A stretch of 64,000 nucleotides of DNA. Origin: Thermogemmatispora onikobensis. Lineage in GTDB: Bacteria; Chloroflexota; Ktedonobacteria; Ktedonobacterales; Ktedonobacteraceae. A program made the position numbers and the translations under genes. The notes under the pieces are model-generated. The model was not told the origin of the DNA and ran no database searches. It worked only from the letters and a program-made list of their open reading frames with translations. The DNA lies in NCBI RefSeq assembly GCF_001748285.1, contig NZ_BDGT01000009.1:52157-116156 (forward strand), given 5' to 3'. Shown here in pieces: positions 43,081 through 52,199 of this stretch (within the stretch, counting starts at the first letter, position 1; each line of letters begins with the position of its first letter).

Positions 43081-43144
43081 TCCGCTCGCTCAGCCGGGTA
43101 GCAAGCCAGACGAGGGCCGGCCCCCTCACCTTCTTGCTAACGCA

Positions 43145-43201
43145 GAGGACCCTGAGCGGAGCCTGCTCGGGCTGGCCCGCCCAGGGTCCTCGCCTTACGT
43201 G
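43145..43201. terminator. Terminator between Nudix-like gene and coxM
   Basis: GAGGACCCTG at 43145-43154 pairs exactly with CAGGGTCCTC at 43192-43201 around a 37-base loop that itself has GC-rich pairing. It lies between converging genes and can act both ways. Confidence 0.55.
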
Positions 43202-43244
43202 CCCACCTCAGCCGGCTGGCTGGGCGGGCGCCGGGAGTCGCCAC

Positions 43245-44114
43245 CTAGCCGCGCGCGCGCTCGGCAGCCTTCAGAATGGCACGGCGCGCCATCACAGCGG
43301 CCATCTGCGCCCGATACTGTTTTGAACCGTGGATATCCTCCATCAGCTCCAGGCCCTCAGCGGCATGACTGGCCGCCTCGGCCACCGCTGCCTCGTCCAG
43401 TTGCTTGCCCACCAGGGCCGCCTCCACCGCCGCTGCCCGTGTTGGCATCATACCCGCCCCCGTAATCACCACACTGGCAGCCGTACAAGCGCCATCGGCC
43501 CCCAGCGTCACCACCGCCGCGCAACCCGCGACCGCATAGTGCGACGCCTTATTAGCCAGCTTCGTGTAGGCGCTGCCCGTGCGCGCCGGCGGCAGCGGGA
43601 AACGAATCTCCGTCACCATCTCGCCCGGCTCCAGGGCCGTCGTGAAGGTCCCCAGAAAGAAATCATCCGCCGCGACCGTTCGCTCCCCATTGGGGCCGCG
43701 CACACGAATCTCCGCCTTCAAGGCCCGCACCGCCCCCGGCATGTCCGCCGACGGATCAGCATGCGAAATACTGCCGCCGATCGTCCCCCGGTTGCGCACC
43801 TGCGGATCACCGATCACCGAAGCGCACTCGGGCAAGAGGGCAAAATGCCGGCGCAAGACCTCCGAGCGCTCAATCGTCGCATAGGTCGTCAAGGCACCCA
43901 CCGCCACCACATTACCCTCTTCACGAATATAAGAAAGGCCCGGAATACGGCCAATATCGATCAAGTGAGCCGGCTGAGCCAGACGCAGCTTCATCGTTGG
44001 GATCAGACTATGGCCGCCGGCCAGCAGCTTGGCATCATCACCGTACTGCGAGAGCAGGGCAATGGCCTCATCCACCGAGGTCGCAGGATGATACTCAAAA
44101 GCGGCAGGAATCAT
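43245..44114 (-). CDS. coxM: CODH-type hydroxylase, FAD-binding medium subunit
   Basis: A 289-residue flavoprotein subunit of a xanthine dehydrogenase/CO dehydrogenase-type enzyme. FAD motifs AGGHS (residues 32-36) and TIGGS (near residue 110) are both intact, as is NRGTIGGSISHADPSADMP. It passes electrons from the iron-sulfur subunit to the acceptor. GAGGAGGAG precedes ATG 44114. It is the last gene of the S-L-M set, 168 bases after coxL. Confidence 0.92.
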   Translation of the reverse strand: MIPAAFEYHPATSVDEAIALLSQYGDDAKLLAGGHSLIPTMKLRLAQPAHLIDIGRIPGLSYIREEGNVVAVGALTTYATIERSEVLRRHFALLPECASVIGDPQVRNRGTIGGSISHADPSADMPGAVRALKAEIRVRGPNGERTVAADDFFLGTFTTALEPGEMVTEIRFPLPPARTGSAYTKLANKASHYAVAGCAAVVTLGADGACTAASVVITGAGMMPTRAAAVEAALVGKQLDEAAVAEAASHAAEGLELMEDIHGSKQYRAQMAAVMARRAILKAAERARG

Positions 44115-44282
44115 CAGACATCTCCTCCTCGCATCGTACGTCAGTCAGTCGGCCAGAGCGAGGGAGTGCAGACCAGCCAGAGAGAGCCGATCGACGATCT
44201 GCCCGCCTGCCGGAGCGCCTTCCCATCCCTGGCCCTGGCCTTCATCAGCGACGTTCGTCAGGGCAACAGCTCACAGGCAGCT

Positions 44283-46637
44283 TCACGCCTGAGGCTGGGC
44301 CTGTTGCTGCTGGATAATCCGCCAGATGCGCTCGGGCGTCAACGGGATATCGACATGCGGCAGACCGAGCGCATCGGCCACCGCCGCAGCGACCGCTGGC
44401 GTCGCCGCGATCGTCCCGGCCTCGCCCACGCCCTTGACCCCGAGCGGATTATACGGCGTTGGCGTCACCGTATGATCCAGCTCAAAAGGCGGCAGCTCCG
44501 AAGCCAACGGCATCGCATAGTCCATAAACGTCGACGTCAGCAACTGGCCATTCTCATCGTAGACCACGCCCTCAAAGAGCGCTTGCCCGACCCCCTGAAC
44601 AATGCCCCCGTGGATCTGGCCCGCCACCAGCAACGGATTCAACTGGCGACCGCAATCATCGACGGCCACATAGCGTCTCAGATGCACCTCGCCCGTATCC
44701 TTATCGATCTCCACAACGCAGATATGCGTCCCGAACGGGAAGGTACAGGCTTCCGGCTCAAAGAAAACCGTCGTCTCCAGTCCCGGCTCGATCCCCGGCG
44801 GCAACGTATTCGAGAAATTGGCCGCCGCCGCCACCTCAGCGAAGGTCACCGCCTTCTGCGGCGCTCCAGTCACCGAGAACTTGCCATCCTCCAGCGTCAC
44901 ATCCGCCGGACTGGCCTCCAGCATATGGGCGGCGATCTGCTTCATCTTCTCCTTCAGCTTCTGCACTGCATTATAGACCGCCGTTCCGCCCACCGCCGTC
45001 GTGCGGCTGCCGTAAGTGCCACGTCCCTCGGGCGTCGAATCGGTATCGCCGTGCAGCACCAGCACGCGCTCGATTGGAATGCCAAACTCATCGGCGGCAA
45101 TCTGCGCGAAGGTCGTCTCCTCGCCCTGGCCGTGCGGCGAGGCCCCCGTATAGATCAAGACATCGCCGCTCTGATCGACGCGCACCCGCGCGCTCTCATA
45201 CAGACCAAAGGGGGTCAAGCCCTTGGGACCAATGCCGCAGATCTCCACATAGGAAGAGATGCCAATCCCCATCAGCTTCCCCTGGGCTCGCTTCTGAGCC
45301 TGCTCGGCGCGCAGCTGCTGATAGCCGATCAACTGCATGGCCTTCTCCAGGGCCAGCTGATAATTGCCACTATCGTAGACTGTACCGGTGGCCATCTTAT
45401 GCGGGAACTGCTCCGGCTTCACAAAATTGATCATGCGCACCTCGGCAGGATCTTTGCCCAGGGCATGAGCCACCAGATCGACGGCCCGCTCCGCGATATA
45501 AGCCGCCTCGGGCCGGCCCGCTCCGCGATAGGCGTCGGTCGGCGCCTTATTGGTGAAAACAATATCGCAACTGCCATAGGCCACCGGGATATCGTAGCAG
45601 CCGCAGATCATCGGCAGCGTAAAGGCAATCGCGATCACATCCGTAAAGAACTGCAGGTAGGCGCCCAGATCCGAGACCACATGGACCTTCAAACCAGTGA
45701 TCTTCCCCTCGCGCGTCGCCGCTACCTCCACATAATCGATCTGGTCGCGTCCGTGGATAGTCACCGCCAGATTCTCGCTGCGGTCCTCGATCCACTTCAC
45801 CGGGCGGCCCGTCTTCATCGCCGCAAAGGCGGCCAGGGCCTCTTCAGGATAAATATTGAGCTTGCAGCCGAAGCCACCACCGACCTCGGGCACAATCACC
45901 CGTACCTGATGCTGCGGCAGACCCAGCTGCTCGGCCAGGTAGTTGCGCAACAGATGAGGAATCTGCGAGGAGCTCCAGATGGTCAGCGTGCGATCCGCCT
46001 TGCGGAACTCCGCCACCACCCCGCGCGTCTCCATCGGCGAAGGGGCCAGACGCTGATTGACAATACGCTGCTTGACCACAACGCCGCCGTTGGCCTGGGT
46101 CTCGGCAAAGACACGGTCGATCTCATCGGTCGGGGGACGCACCGAAGCGGCCACATTCGTCCCGAACTCCTCATAGAGCAAAGGCGCATCGGGCTGAGCC
46201 GCCTTCTCAGGATCAACCACCGCCGGCAGCGGCTCGTAGTCAACCTCGATCAGATCGAGGGCATCGCGCGCCCCGTAGCGGCTCTCGGCGATCACCACCG
46301 CCACCGGATCGCCGAAGAAACGGACCTTGCCCTCAGCCAGCGGCCCACGCCGGCCCATACCATTGGTGATGTGCGGCGGCAACGGCGCCGCCACCGGGAT
46401 AGTGCCAACCACTCCCTTGAGGTCCTGCGCTGTGTAGACCGCCACCACACCCGGCGCCTGTTTAGCGGCCTCCGTATTGATGCTGCGAATGCGCGCGTGG
46501 CCGTAGGGGCTGCGCAAGACAGCCATGTAAAGCATGCCGGGGAGCTTGAGATCGTCGACGTAGGTCGCTTGACCGGTGATCAGACGGGGATCTTCGCGCC
46601 GCTTAATCGGCGTACCAACCAGTGCAGCAATACCCAT
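44283..46637 (-). CDS. coxL: Form II CODH-like molybdenum-binding large subunit
   Basis: A 784-residue large subunit of the molybdenum hydroxylase family. The active-site loop reads AYRGAGR (residues 369-375, bases 45533-45513), the form II signature; form I CO dehydrogenase has AYxCSFR with the copper-binding cysteine. GGGFGCKLNIYPEE and VGGTAVYNAVQ are further family blocks. Form II enzymes are called putative CODH, but many may oxidise other substrates. ATG 46637 has AAAGGA upstream and puts GTPIKRREDPRLITGQATYV in the usual place; the frame opens at 46670. The opposite strand has a spurious 1161-codon frame. Confidence 0.9.
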   Translation of the reverse strand: MGIAALVGTPIKRREDPRLITGQATYVDDLKLPGMLYMAVLRSPYGHARIRSINTEAAKQAPGVVAVYTAQDLKGVVGTIPVAAPLPPHITNGMGRRGPLAEGKVRFFGDPVAVVIAESRYGARDALDLIEVDYEPLPAVVDPEKAAQPDAPLLYEEFGTNVAASVRPPTDEIDRVFAETQANGGVVVKQRIVNQRLAPSPMETRGVVAEFRKADRTLTIWSSSQIPHLLRNYLAEQLGLPQHQVRVIVPEVGGGFGCKLNIYPEEALAAFAAMKTGRPVKWIEDRSENLAVTIHGRDQIDYVEVAATREGKITGLKVHVVSDLGAYLQFFTDVIAIAFTLPMICGCYDIPVAYGSCDIVFTNKAPTDAYRGAGRPEAAYIAERAVDLVAHALGKDPAEVRMINFVKPEQFPHKMATGTVYDSGNYQLALEKAMQLIGYQQLRAEQAQKRAQGKLMGIGISSYVEICGIGPKGLTPFGLYESARVRVDQSGDVLIYTGASPHGQGEETTFAQIAADEFGIPIERVLVLHGDTDSTPEGRGTYGSRTTAVGGTAVYNAVQKLKEKMKQIAAHMLEASPADVTLEDGKFSVTGAPQKAVTFAEVAAAANFSNTLPPGIEPGLETTVFFEPEACTFPFGTHICVVEIDKDTGEVHLRRYVAVDDCGRQLNPLLVAGQIHGGIVQGVGQALFEGVVYDENGQLLTSTFMDYAMPLASELPPFELDHTVTPTPYNPLGVKGVGEAGTIAATPAVAAAVADALGLPHVDIPLTPERIWRIIQQQQAQPQA

Positions 46638-46971
46638 AAGCAACCGTTCCTTTCTCCTCGTAACAGGCAACAGAGACGTCTAGAGGAGACCTGGCCAGTT
46701 CAACCCAGCCAACACAGCCCGCCTCGCCCCACGCGGAACGAACAGGCGGACGGCCTGCAGACAGCGCTGTCTGAACCAGGTAAGCACTCATCTTGTTGCT
46801 GGATGACTACGTGAACGCCAGTAACAACTGTCGCGCATAGCCAAACCTCGCTGGAGCAGCCCAGCGCGGCAGGCTCTGCCGGGTCAAGGCAATGAATGAG
46901 GTGGGAGACCGGGCCGGCCAGACGCCGGCTCAGTGCAGCGGAAGAGAGAGGCCAGGAGGGCCCGACTGACA
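46638..46971. other. Gap between coxS and coxL
   Basis: 334 bases with no gene. A GCCGGC/GCCGGC hairpin at 46913-46929 follows the coxS stop on the minus strand and could attenuate transcription into coxL. No confident promoter. Confidence 0.35.
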
Positions 46972-47478
46972 CTACTCGCTGGCACCCACGGGCTGCGAGA
47001 CACCGGCCTGCAGCTTCTCTGCCGCATACTGGACAGCCCGCACAATATTTTGATAGCCTGTGCAGCGGCAGATATTGCCCTCTAGACCCTTACGGATCTC
47101 CTCTTCGCTCGGGTTGGGGTTGGTCTTCAGCAACTGGTAGGCCGCCATGATCATACCTGGCGTGCAGAAACCACACTGCAGCCCATGCTTCTCCCAAAAA
47201 CCTTCCTGCAACGGATGCAGCTGTCCCTCTGGAGCCAGGCCCTCGATGGTTGTCACCTCACAGCCGTCCGCCTGCACGGCCAGTACGGTGCAGGACTTGA
47301 CCGCCTCACCATTGAGTAGCACGGTACAGGCCCCACACTGCGAGGTGTCGCAGCCGATGTGCGTACCCGTGAGATCCAGCACATCGCGTAAATAATGCAC
47401 CAGCAACATGCGCGGTTCGACCTCTGAACGGTATTGCTGACCATTCACAGTCACCGTGATTTCGCGCTTCGTCGTCAT
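46972..47478 (-). CDS. coxS: CODH-type hydroxylase, [2Fe-2S] small subunit
   Basis: A 168-residue iron-sulfur subunit with two [2Fe-2S] clusters. The plant-type cluster uses C43, C48, C51 and C63 (CDTSQCGAC then KSC); the second uses CGFC and CRC in QCGFCTPGM and [10 protein letters not shown]. Lengths and spacing are standard. ATG 47478 has GGAGGG upstream; the frame opens at 47508. It is the first gene of the S-L-M set, the order typical of form II clusters. Confidence 0.94.
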   Translation of the reverse strand: MTTKREITVTVNGQQYRSEVEPRMLLVHYLRDVLDLTGTHIGCDTSQCGACTVLLNGEAVKSCTVLAVQADGCEVTTIEGLAPEGQLHPLQEGFWEKHGLQCGFCTPGMIMAAYQLLKTNPNPSEEEIRKGLEGNICRCTGYQNIVRAVQYAAEKLQAGVSQPVGASE

Positions 47479-48167
47479 TGGTGATACCCTCCATGTGGTC
47501 GGTTTCATCAGGCCCGTGAATGAGCTTGCATGCTTCTGCCCTCAGTTCAGTATACAGGGGCCTGGAACAGCATAGGACCAAAAGGGAACAGCTCGTGTCT
47601 GTGCATTGGACTGCAGCCAGAGAAGCGGATGGCCTGGACGCATTGGCCATCGACCCAGCCACACCACAGGGCCGCAGGCGCTCAGATGCCCCTATTCGCT
47701 CGCTGACAACTCACTCTGGATGCTTGAGAGTCACGGGGAAAGGATCAACACAGGGCAGGCTCGCCAGATCGCTGCCCCCCTGCCTCTTCATCGTTGTGGC
47801 TTCTCCTTCCTTTCTCGCTCCTTACACACGCCCAGAGAGAACGACCTTTTGAGCACCTTGCACACCCGAGTCGCTCACCGGCCCCACCCCACACCTGCGC
47901 CCGCTGAGGCTTGCACTGGACCGCAGGCCCGCAATCGCGGGAGAGAGCCAGGGCAGCTCCCTGCAGAGGCCACACGCTTCAGATAAGCGCGCCAGACCGG
48001 TAAGAACTCGTTTCAACTGACAGATAGAGAGTAGCATACGAATGGGCTGAGTGTCAATCGACACCAGGCCCATCAAGCCGATTCCTTGCCCCTCCCCCGC
48101 TCGCCTGTGGTACAATATCCCTGATTTTTAATAGGGTACAAAGTACACTAACTGAGGAGGGCTTCCG
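47479..48167. other. Divergent region between coxS and the NAPRT gene
   Basis: About 690 bases. On the minus strand TATACT near 47557-47552 may serve coxS; no good -35 is seen. On the plus strand the extended -10 at 48108 serves pncB. Several open frames run through but none has a binding site or family feature, so I call no gene. Confidence 0.4.
48108..48116 (+). promoter_or_regulatory. Extended -10 promoter of the NAPRT gene
   Basis: TGG followed by TACAAT (48111-48116), with TTGCCC at 48086 spaced 19 bases. The leader is about 45 bases. Confidence 0.5.
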
Positions 48168-49565
48168 ATGCATCGCCGCGCCCCCAGTGTGCACCCGGGA
48201 TTAATGACTGACATGTACCATCCAGACGCTGCCTATGTAAGCTGGCGCACCGGTCGCAACGGCCTGGCCACCTTTGACCTCTACACGCGCTCCGCCCCCT
48301 TCGGCGGCGCCTATCTCCTCGTCGCCGGCCTGGAGGCCGCGCTCGAATTCGTCCAATCGTTTCGCTATACAGAAGAAGAGCTGACCTTTCTGGCACGCAT
48401 CCGCGACTATGATGCCGCCTTTCTGGACGAACTGGCAAACCTGCGCTTCACCGGCGAGATCCTCGCTATGCCGGAAGGCTCCATTGCCTTCCCTAACGAG
48501 CCAATTCTGCGGGTGACGGCGCCGTTCCGCGAAGCTCTGCTTCTGGAAGCCGGCATTATGCAGGCCATCAATCTGGCGACGCTGATCGCCACCAAGGCCT
48601 CGCGCATCGTCTACGCCGCCCAGCAGGGCCAGTCGCGCCGCGTGGCCGAGTTCGCTTTCCGCCGCGCCCAGGAGCCAATGACTGTGGCCCGCGCGGCCTA
48701 CATCGGCGGCTGCGCCAGCACTTCGCTGCTCAACGCCGCCTATGAGTTCCGCCTGCCCGCGACCGGCACAGTCCCCCATGCTCTGATCGAGTTGTTCGAC
48801 AGCGAGGAGGAGGCTTTTGAGGCCGTCGCTCAGGCTTACAACCGCTATACGCTGCTGCTGGACACCTACGATCCGCGCCGCGCTATTCACACGGCAATCG
48901 AGGTGGCGCTGCGTGCTCAGGAGACCCTGGGCCATACGCTGGCCGCTGTGCGCATCGATAGCGGCGACCTGGTGGCCGATAGCCTCTACATCCGCGAGCA
49001 GCTTGATAAGGCGGGCCTGCAACAGGTACGTATCCTGGCCAGCGGCGACCTGGACGAGTGGAAGATTCTGGAGCTGCTGCAGGCCGGTGCCGCCATCGAT
49101 GCGTTCGGCGTCGGCACGGCCCTGGGAAGCGGCGCCGGCTCGGTCGAGCGCGGGATCGCCGGCGGCTCGCTCGGCGCGGTCTACAAGGAGGTCTGGTACG
49201 TTGATGAAAACGGCACGGAGTATCCCAAAGTCAAGCTGGCCAGCGAGAAATCGACCTGGCCGGGCAAGAAAGAGATCTATCGCCACCCCCAGTGGGAGGA
49301 GGATGTGGTGCAATTGGCCCACGAGCCGGCCCCCGTCGGCTACCATCGCCTGTTGAAGCCCGTGATGCGCAATGGCGAGATGGTGCCCGGCAGCCTGCCC
49401 CCACTCTCGGAGATCCGCGAGCTGGCTCAGCAAAACCTGGCCGCTCTGCCCGAGAAGTACCGGGCGCTGACGGTGCAGGAGCCCTATCCCGTGCGCTTCA
49501 GCGAGGGACTGCAGGTGCTGCGTCGTCAGGCGGCCCGCATCGTGGGGGTCGAACTGCCCGAGTAG
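48168..49565 (+). CDS. pncB: Nicotinate phosphoribosyltransferase
   Basis: A 465-residue enzyme of NAD salvage that joins nicotinate to PRPP. Landmarks: LMTDMYHPDAAYVSWRTG near the start, TFDLYTRSAPFGGAYLLVAG, ATGTVPHALIELF with the histidine that is phosphorylated in this family, VRIDSGDL and AFGVGTALG for the phosphoribosyl site, and VKLASEKSTWPGKKEIYR. GAGGAGGG precedes ATG 48168. Standard length. It has its own promoter and no obvious operon partner. Confidence 0.94.
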   Translation: MHRRAPSVHPGLMTDMYHPDAAYVSWRTGRNGLATFDLYTRSAPFGGAYLLVAGLEAALEFVQSFRYTEEELTFLARIRDYDAAFLDELANLRFTGEILAMPEGSIAFPNEPILRVTAPFREALLLEAGIMQAINLATLIATKASRIVYAAQQGQSRRVAEFAFRRAQEPMTVARAAYIGGCASTSLLNAAYEFRLPATGTVPHALIELFDSEEEAFEAVAQAYNRYTLLLDTYDPRRAIHTAIEVALRAQETLGHTLAAVRIDSGDLVADSLYIREQLDKAGLQQVRILASGDLDEWKILELLQAGAAIDAFGVGTALGSGAGSVERGIAGGSLGAVYKEVWYVDENGTEYPKVKLASEKSTWPGKKEIYRHPQWEEDVVQLAHEPAPVGYHRLLKPVMRNGEMVPGSLPPLSEIRELAQQNLAALPEKYRALTVQEPYPVRFSEGLQVLRRQAARIVGVELPE

Positions 49566-49654
49566 AGCCAGCCAGTCGGGTGGGCCACTCGCGATGACGG
49601 CCCACCTGGCTAGGACTTGGCGGCAAGCGCTACTGCTCTCTCCTCCTGGTGGAG

Positions 49655-49660
49655 TATAAT
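49655..49660 (+). promoter_or_regulatory. Candidate -10 element for the 277-residue membrane protein gene
   Basis: A perfect TATAAT 78 bases before ATG 49738, without a recognisable -35 or TG extension. CTCC/GGAG inverted words flank it. Confidence 0.3.
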
Positions 49661-49737
49661 GCAGGGGAGTCAATCCTCCCAGGGAGGTTGAAGGGTGACG
49701 GGAGACGGGATCATTGATCAGGAAAGAGGAAGAGAGC

Positions 49738-50571
49738 ATGGCCGAGAGCGCCATCGAGCCGCCAGAGCAGGCAGCCTGCCAGGAGAGAGCGCCGGTCAGC
49801 TACAGCCCGGCGCCGGCAGAGGGGTCATCGACAGCGGCGAGAGAGCAGGAAAGCAAGCAAGCAGAGACGATAGTGTGGACGCCAGGCTTTATTGTGGTTT
49901 TCGCCTTGACTCTCGGCCTGGGCCTGAGCGCAGAGTGCCTCTTGACCAACGGCTGGCTGGCCCATCTCTACAGCGGTAACTGGCCCCAGCTCGCTCATCT
50001 CGGGGCGTTGTTGCTGCTGTGGCTCGTGCTGCTGGTGCGCGGGCGCACGGCCTGGGCACGGCTGGGGGCACTCTTTGGTTGCCTGTGGGCCTGCTTTGAG
50101 GGCCTCAATCTGCTCTTCAATCTGCGCTCCCAGCCGGGGGCGGTCGCCTATTTGAATGCCTCGGGTAATCTCTCCTTGCTGGGTATGTACCTCTGCTTCG
50201 CCACAGAGCGGGCGCGCGCCCCTCGCTGGGACACCTGGTTCTTCGCCCTGACTCTGGTAGGCGGAAGTAGCATCGTCCTGGCCGATTACCTGTTGACCGC
50301 CGCCGATCAGCGCTCTTTGACGACGGTCGCCAATGCCATCGCCGCCCTGGCCCTCTGGCTGGCGCTGCTGATCTGGTGGCTGCGCCCCGCTTGCTGGCGC
50401 CTCCACCCAGGGCCAACTTTCCTCTGTGGGCTCTTCCCCCTCATCATCCTGCTTCTCTCTATCCCAGGAATCACAAACAGCTTCAATAATCTCTTCTTTC
50501 TGCAAGTAGCGGATCTCTCCCTGCTCCTGGGCGGCCTGCGGATTCTGCAGGCCCAGCGCGTTCTTTCCTGA
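49738..50571 (+). CDS. Multi-span membrane protein, unknown function
   Basis: A 277-residue protein from ATG 49738. The first ~45 residues are cytoplasmic and Ala/Glu-rich; then about seven membrane helices, including GFIVVFALTLGLGLSAECLL, LGALLLLWLVLLVRG and FLCGLFPLIILLLSIPG. There are few charged residues in the helices and no known active-site motif. I do not recognise the family. A GC hairpin follows the stop. Confidence 0.6.
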   Translation: MAESAIEPPEQAACQERAPVSYSPAPAEGSSTAAREQESKQAETIVWTPGFIVVFALTLGLGLSAECLLTNGWLAHLYSGNWPQLAHLGALLLLWLVLLVRGRTAWARLGALFGCLWACFEGLNLLFNLRSQPGAVAYLNASGNLSLLGMYLCFATERARAPRWDTWFFALTLVGGSSIVLADYLLTAADQRSLTTVANAIAALALWLALLIWWLRPACWRLHPGPTFLCGLFPLIILLLSIPGITNSFNNLFFLQVADLSLLLGGLRILQAQRVLS

Positions 50572-50662
50572 GAGAGTCTGCAGACGAGGGAGCCACTTCC
50601 GGCTCGTTCAACCGTTTTGGAAGGAAAGAAAGAGAGGAGAGAACGCCGCGAGGAGCCAGAGA

Positions 50663-50682
50663 GCGAAGCGCGAACGCTTCGC
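50663..50682 (+). terminator. GC hairpin between two membrane-protein genes
   Basis: GCGAAGCG at 50663-50670 and CGCTTCGC at 50675-50682 around the loop CGAA. A perfect 8-bp stem with a stable tetraloop; no T-run follows. It could be a terminator of the upstream gene or a leader structure of the downstream one. Confidence 0.45.
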
Positions 50683-50712
50683 GCCACGCCTGCCCGGAGG
50701 GCGTGTACTCAG

Positions 50713-50734
50713 CAGGAGGTAACCAGGAGGTAAC
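50713..50734 (+). repeat. Tandemly duplicated Shine-Dalgarno sequence
   Basis: CAGGAGGTAAC occurs twice back to back, at 50713-50723 and 50724-50734. Each copy contains AGGAGGT, a full match to the anti-Shine-Dalgarno end of 16S rRNA. The second copy serves ATG 50742; the first could act as a standby site. Confidence 0.75.
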
Positions 50735-50741
50735 AGGCAAG

Positions 50742-51998
50742 ATGTCCCCACAGTCCGAGCCACAGCACGCCGACGATCTCTACGCCACCCTGGCCATTAG
50801 CGCTGAGGAGGCCAGAAGCGGTACCAGCCGCATGCTCACCCTTCCCGACGGGCGTCAGCTCCCGCTGACTCTCCCGGCGGGTGTGCAATCGGGCCAGCGC
50901 CTTAGCTTTGCCAACCAGGGACGGCGTCGAGACGATGGCAGCTACGGCTCGCTCCAGCTCACGATCATTGTGCTGCCCGGGCCGCCCGTGGGCGGGCTGG
51001 CTGGACGCTCCTCAGAGGAAGAAGTCCCTACCCAGCTCAGCAGCGATCAGCTCCAGCTGGCGGCTCCCGCCGCGCTCGCCTCCTCTGCCTCAACAGTGGG
51101 GCAGACGGCGCCTCCCCCTCCCCATACGCCGGGTCCCCTTCCGCCGACCCTGTCGTCTCCAGCGCTCTCCCGGCAGCGCCCGGCCACGGCAGAGCGAAAG
51201 GGCACCAGCCCGCGCCGTGGCCTCTGGCTGATCGCCACCATGGTTGTACTGCTCATACTGATCAGTAGCGCGCTCCTGCTGGAGCAGCAGCAGCAGCAGG
51301 CCCAGGAGCAGGCGCACGCCACGGCCACCAGCGCCGCCGCTACCTCTCTCGTGGCTAGCAGACAGGCCAGCGCGGTGGCCCAGGCCACGGCTGCCGCCCA
51401 GGCCACCGCTTCGGTCATCGCCGCCTACCCCAATCCTTACCCACCGGGCGGTGGTAGACTGGTGCTCTATGCCCCCCTGAGCGATGCGCGCAACAGCATC
51501 GGCTGGGAAACCGGCGTCCACTGCATCTTCCGCTCCGGGGCCTACCACGTTGTGAGCCAGGACCCACGTTTCTTCGACCAGTGCGGCAACGGCATCAGCT
51601 ACAGCGATTTCACGCTCGAAGTTGAGATGACCATCGTAGCGGGGGATCAGGGCGGACTGCTCTTCCGTGGAGCGAATATCGGCGACAACCACTATTACCT
51701 CTTCCAGATCGGCACCACCGGCATCTATACACTTTTCGCCTACACCGGCGGCGACCAGACCGCGGAGCTGACGCGCGGGATCGCCCTGAACTACCAGCGC
51801 GGCCTCGGCCAGACCAATCTCCTGGCGCTCGTGGCTCGCGGCAATAGTCTGACCATCTATCTCAATCACGATCCCGTGGTACAGGTCAGCGATGGACGCT
51901 ATCGGGCCGGCGAGCTGGCTCTGCTGGCTGTACCGCTGGCCAATGGCGGACAACCAACAGATGTGGCCTATCGCCATCTCAAAGTCTGGACTTTCTAA
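50742..51998 (+). CDS. DnaJ-C-like domain, membrane helix and LamG-like outer domain
   Basis: A 418-residue single-span protein from ATG 50742. Residues ~12-80 resemble a substrate-binding domain of DnaJ (AISAEEARSGTSRMLTLPDG, then LPLTLPAGVQSGQRLSFANQ). A Pro/Ser linker leads to one membrane helix (LIATMVVLLILISSALLLEQ, near residue 170), then a Gln/Ala coiled coil. The outer C-domain (about 235-418) has a concanavalin/LamG-like pattern (SDFTLEVEMTIVAGDQGGLL, YYLFQIGTTG, LLALVARGNSLTIYLN). It may link a cytoplasmic chaperone-like domain to surface binding. Function unknown. Confidence 0.65.
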   Translation: MSPQSEPQHADDLYATLAISAEEARSGTSRMLTLPDGRQLPLTLPAGVQSGQRLSFANQGRRRDDGSYGSLQLTIIVLPGPPVGGLAGRSSEEEVPTQLSSDQLQLAAPAALASSASTVGQTAPPPPHTPGPLPPTLSSPALSRQRPATAERKGTSPRRGLWLIATMVVLLILISSALLLEQQQQQAQEQAHATATSAAATSLVASRQASAVAQATAAAQATASVIAAYPNPYPPGGGRLVLYAPLSDARNSIGWETGVHCIFRSGAYHVVSQDPRFFDQCGNGISYSDFTLEVEMTIVAGDQGGLLFRGANIGDNHYYLFQIGTTGIYTLFAYTGGDQTAELTRGIALNYQRGLGQTNLLALVARGNSLTIYLNHDPVVQVSDGRYRAGELALLAVPLANGGQPTDVAYRHLKVWTF

Positions 51999-52063
51999 AT
52001 CCCAAGTGGATGGTGTATAATACGCAGCCAGGAAAAAGAGACTGATCCAGAAAGCAGGGCTAT

Positions 52064-52126
52064 CAGCCAGCCAGCCAGCCAGCCAATACAGGGTAGGCAG
52101 GGAGAGGCAGAGAGAAGCAGAGAGAA
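52064..52126 (+). repeat. CAGC and GCAGAGAGAA repeats in the miaB leader
   Basis: Five CAGC units at 52064-52083, then two 10-bp GCAGAGAGAA units at 52107-52126 and a partial third. They lie between a TATAAT at 52016-52021 and ATG 52200. Both tracts are slippage-prone. Confidence 0.75.
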
Positions 52127-52199
52127 GCAGCCAGAGGACGCGAAGAACCGAAGGAAGCATGCATGTAAAGCCTTGAGGCTCGGAGAGGGACGATCCATC

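Noticed and set aside
44283..46637. Bona fide form I CO dehydrogenase
   Set aside because: The active-site loop is AYRGAGR, not AYxCSFR, and the gene order is S-L-M.
43329..46814. A 1161-codon open frame on the plus strand
   Set aside because: It is antisense to coxM and coxL, has no binding site and reads as Arg/His-rich sequence, a by-product of GC-rich codon usage in the real genes.
47520..47852. A 110-codon frame between coxS and pncB
   Set aside because: No binding site, low-complexity composition and overlap with another frame; nothing supports it as a gene.
48201..49754. A 517-codon open frame on the minus strand
   Set aside because: It is antisense to pncB, whose motifs are complete.
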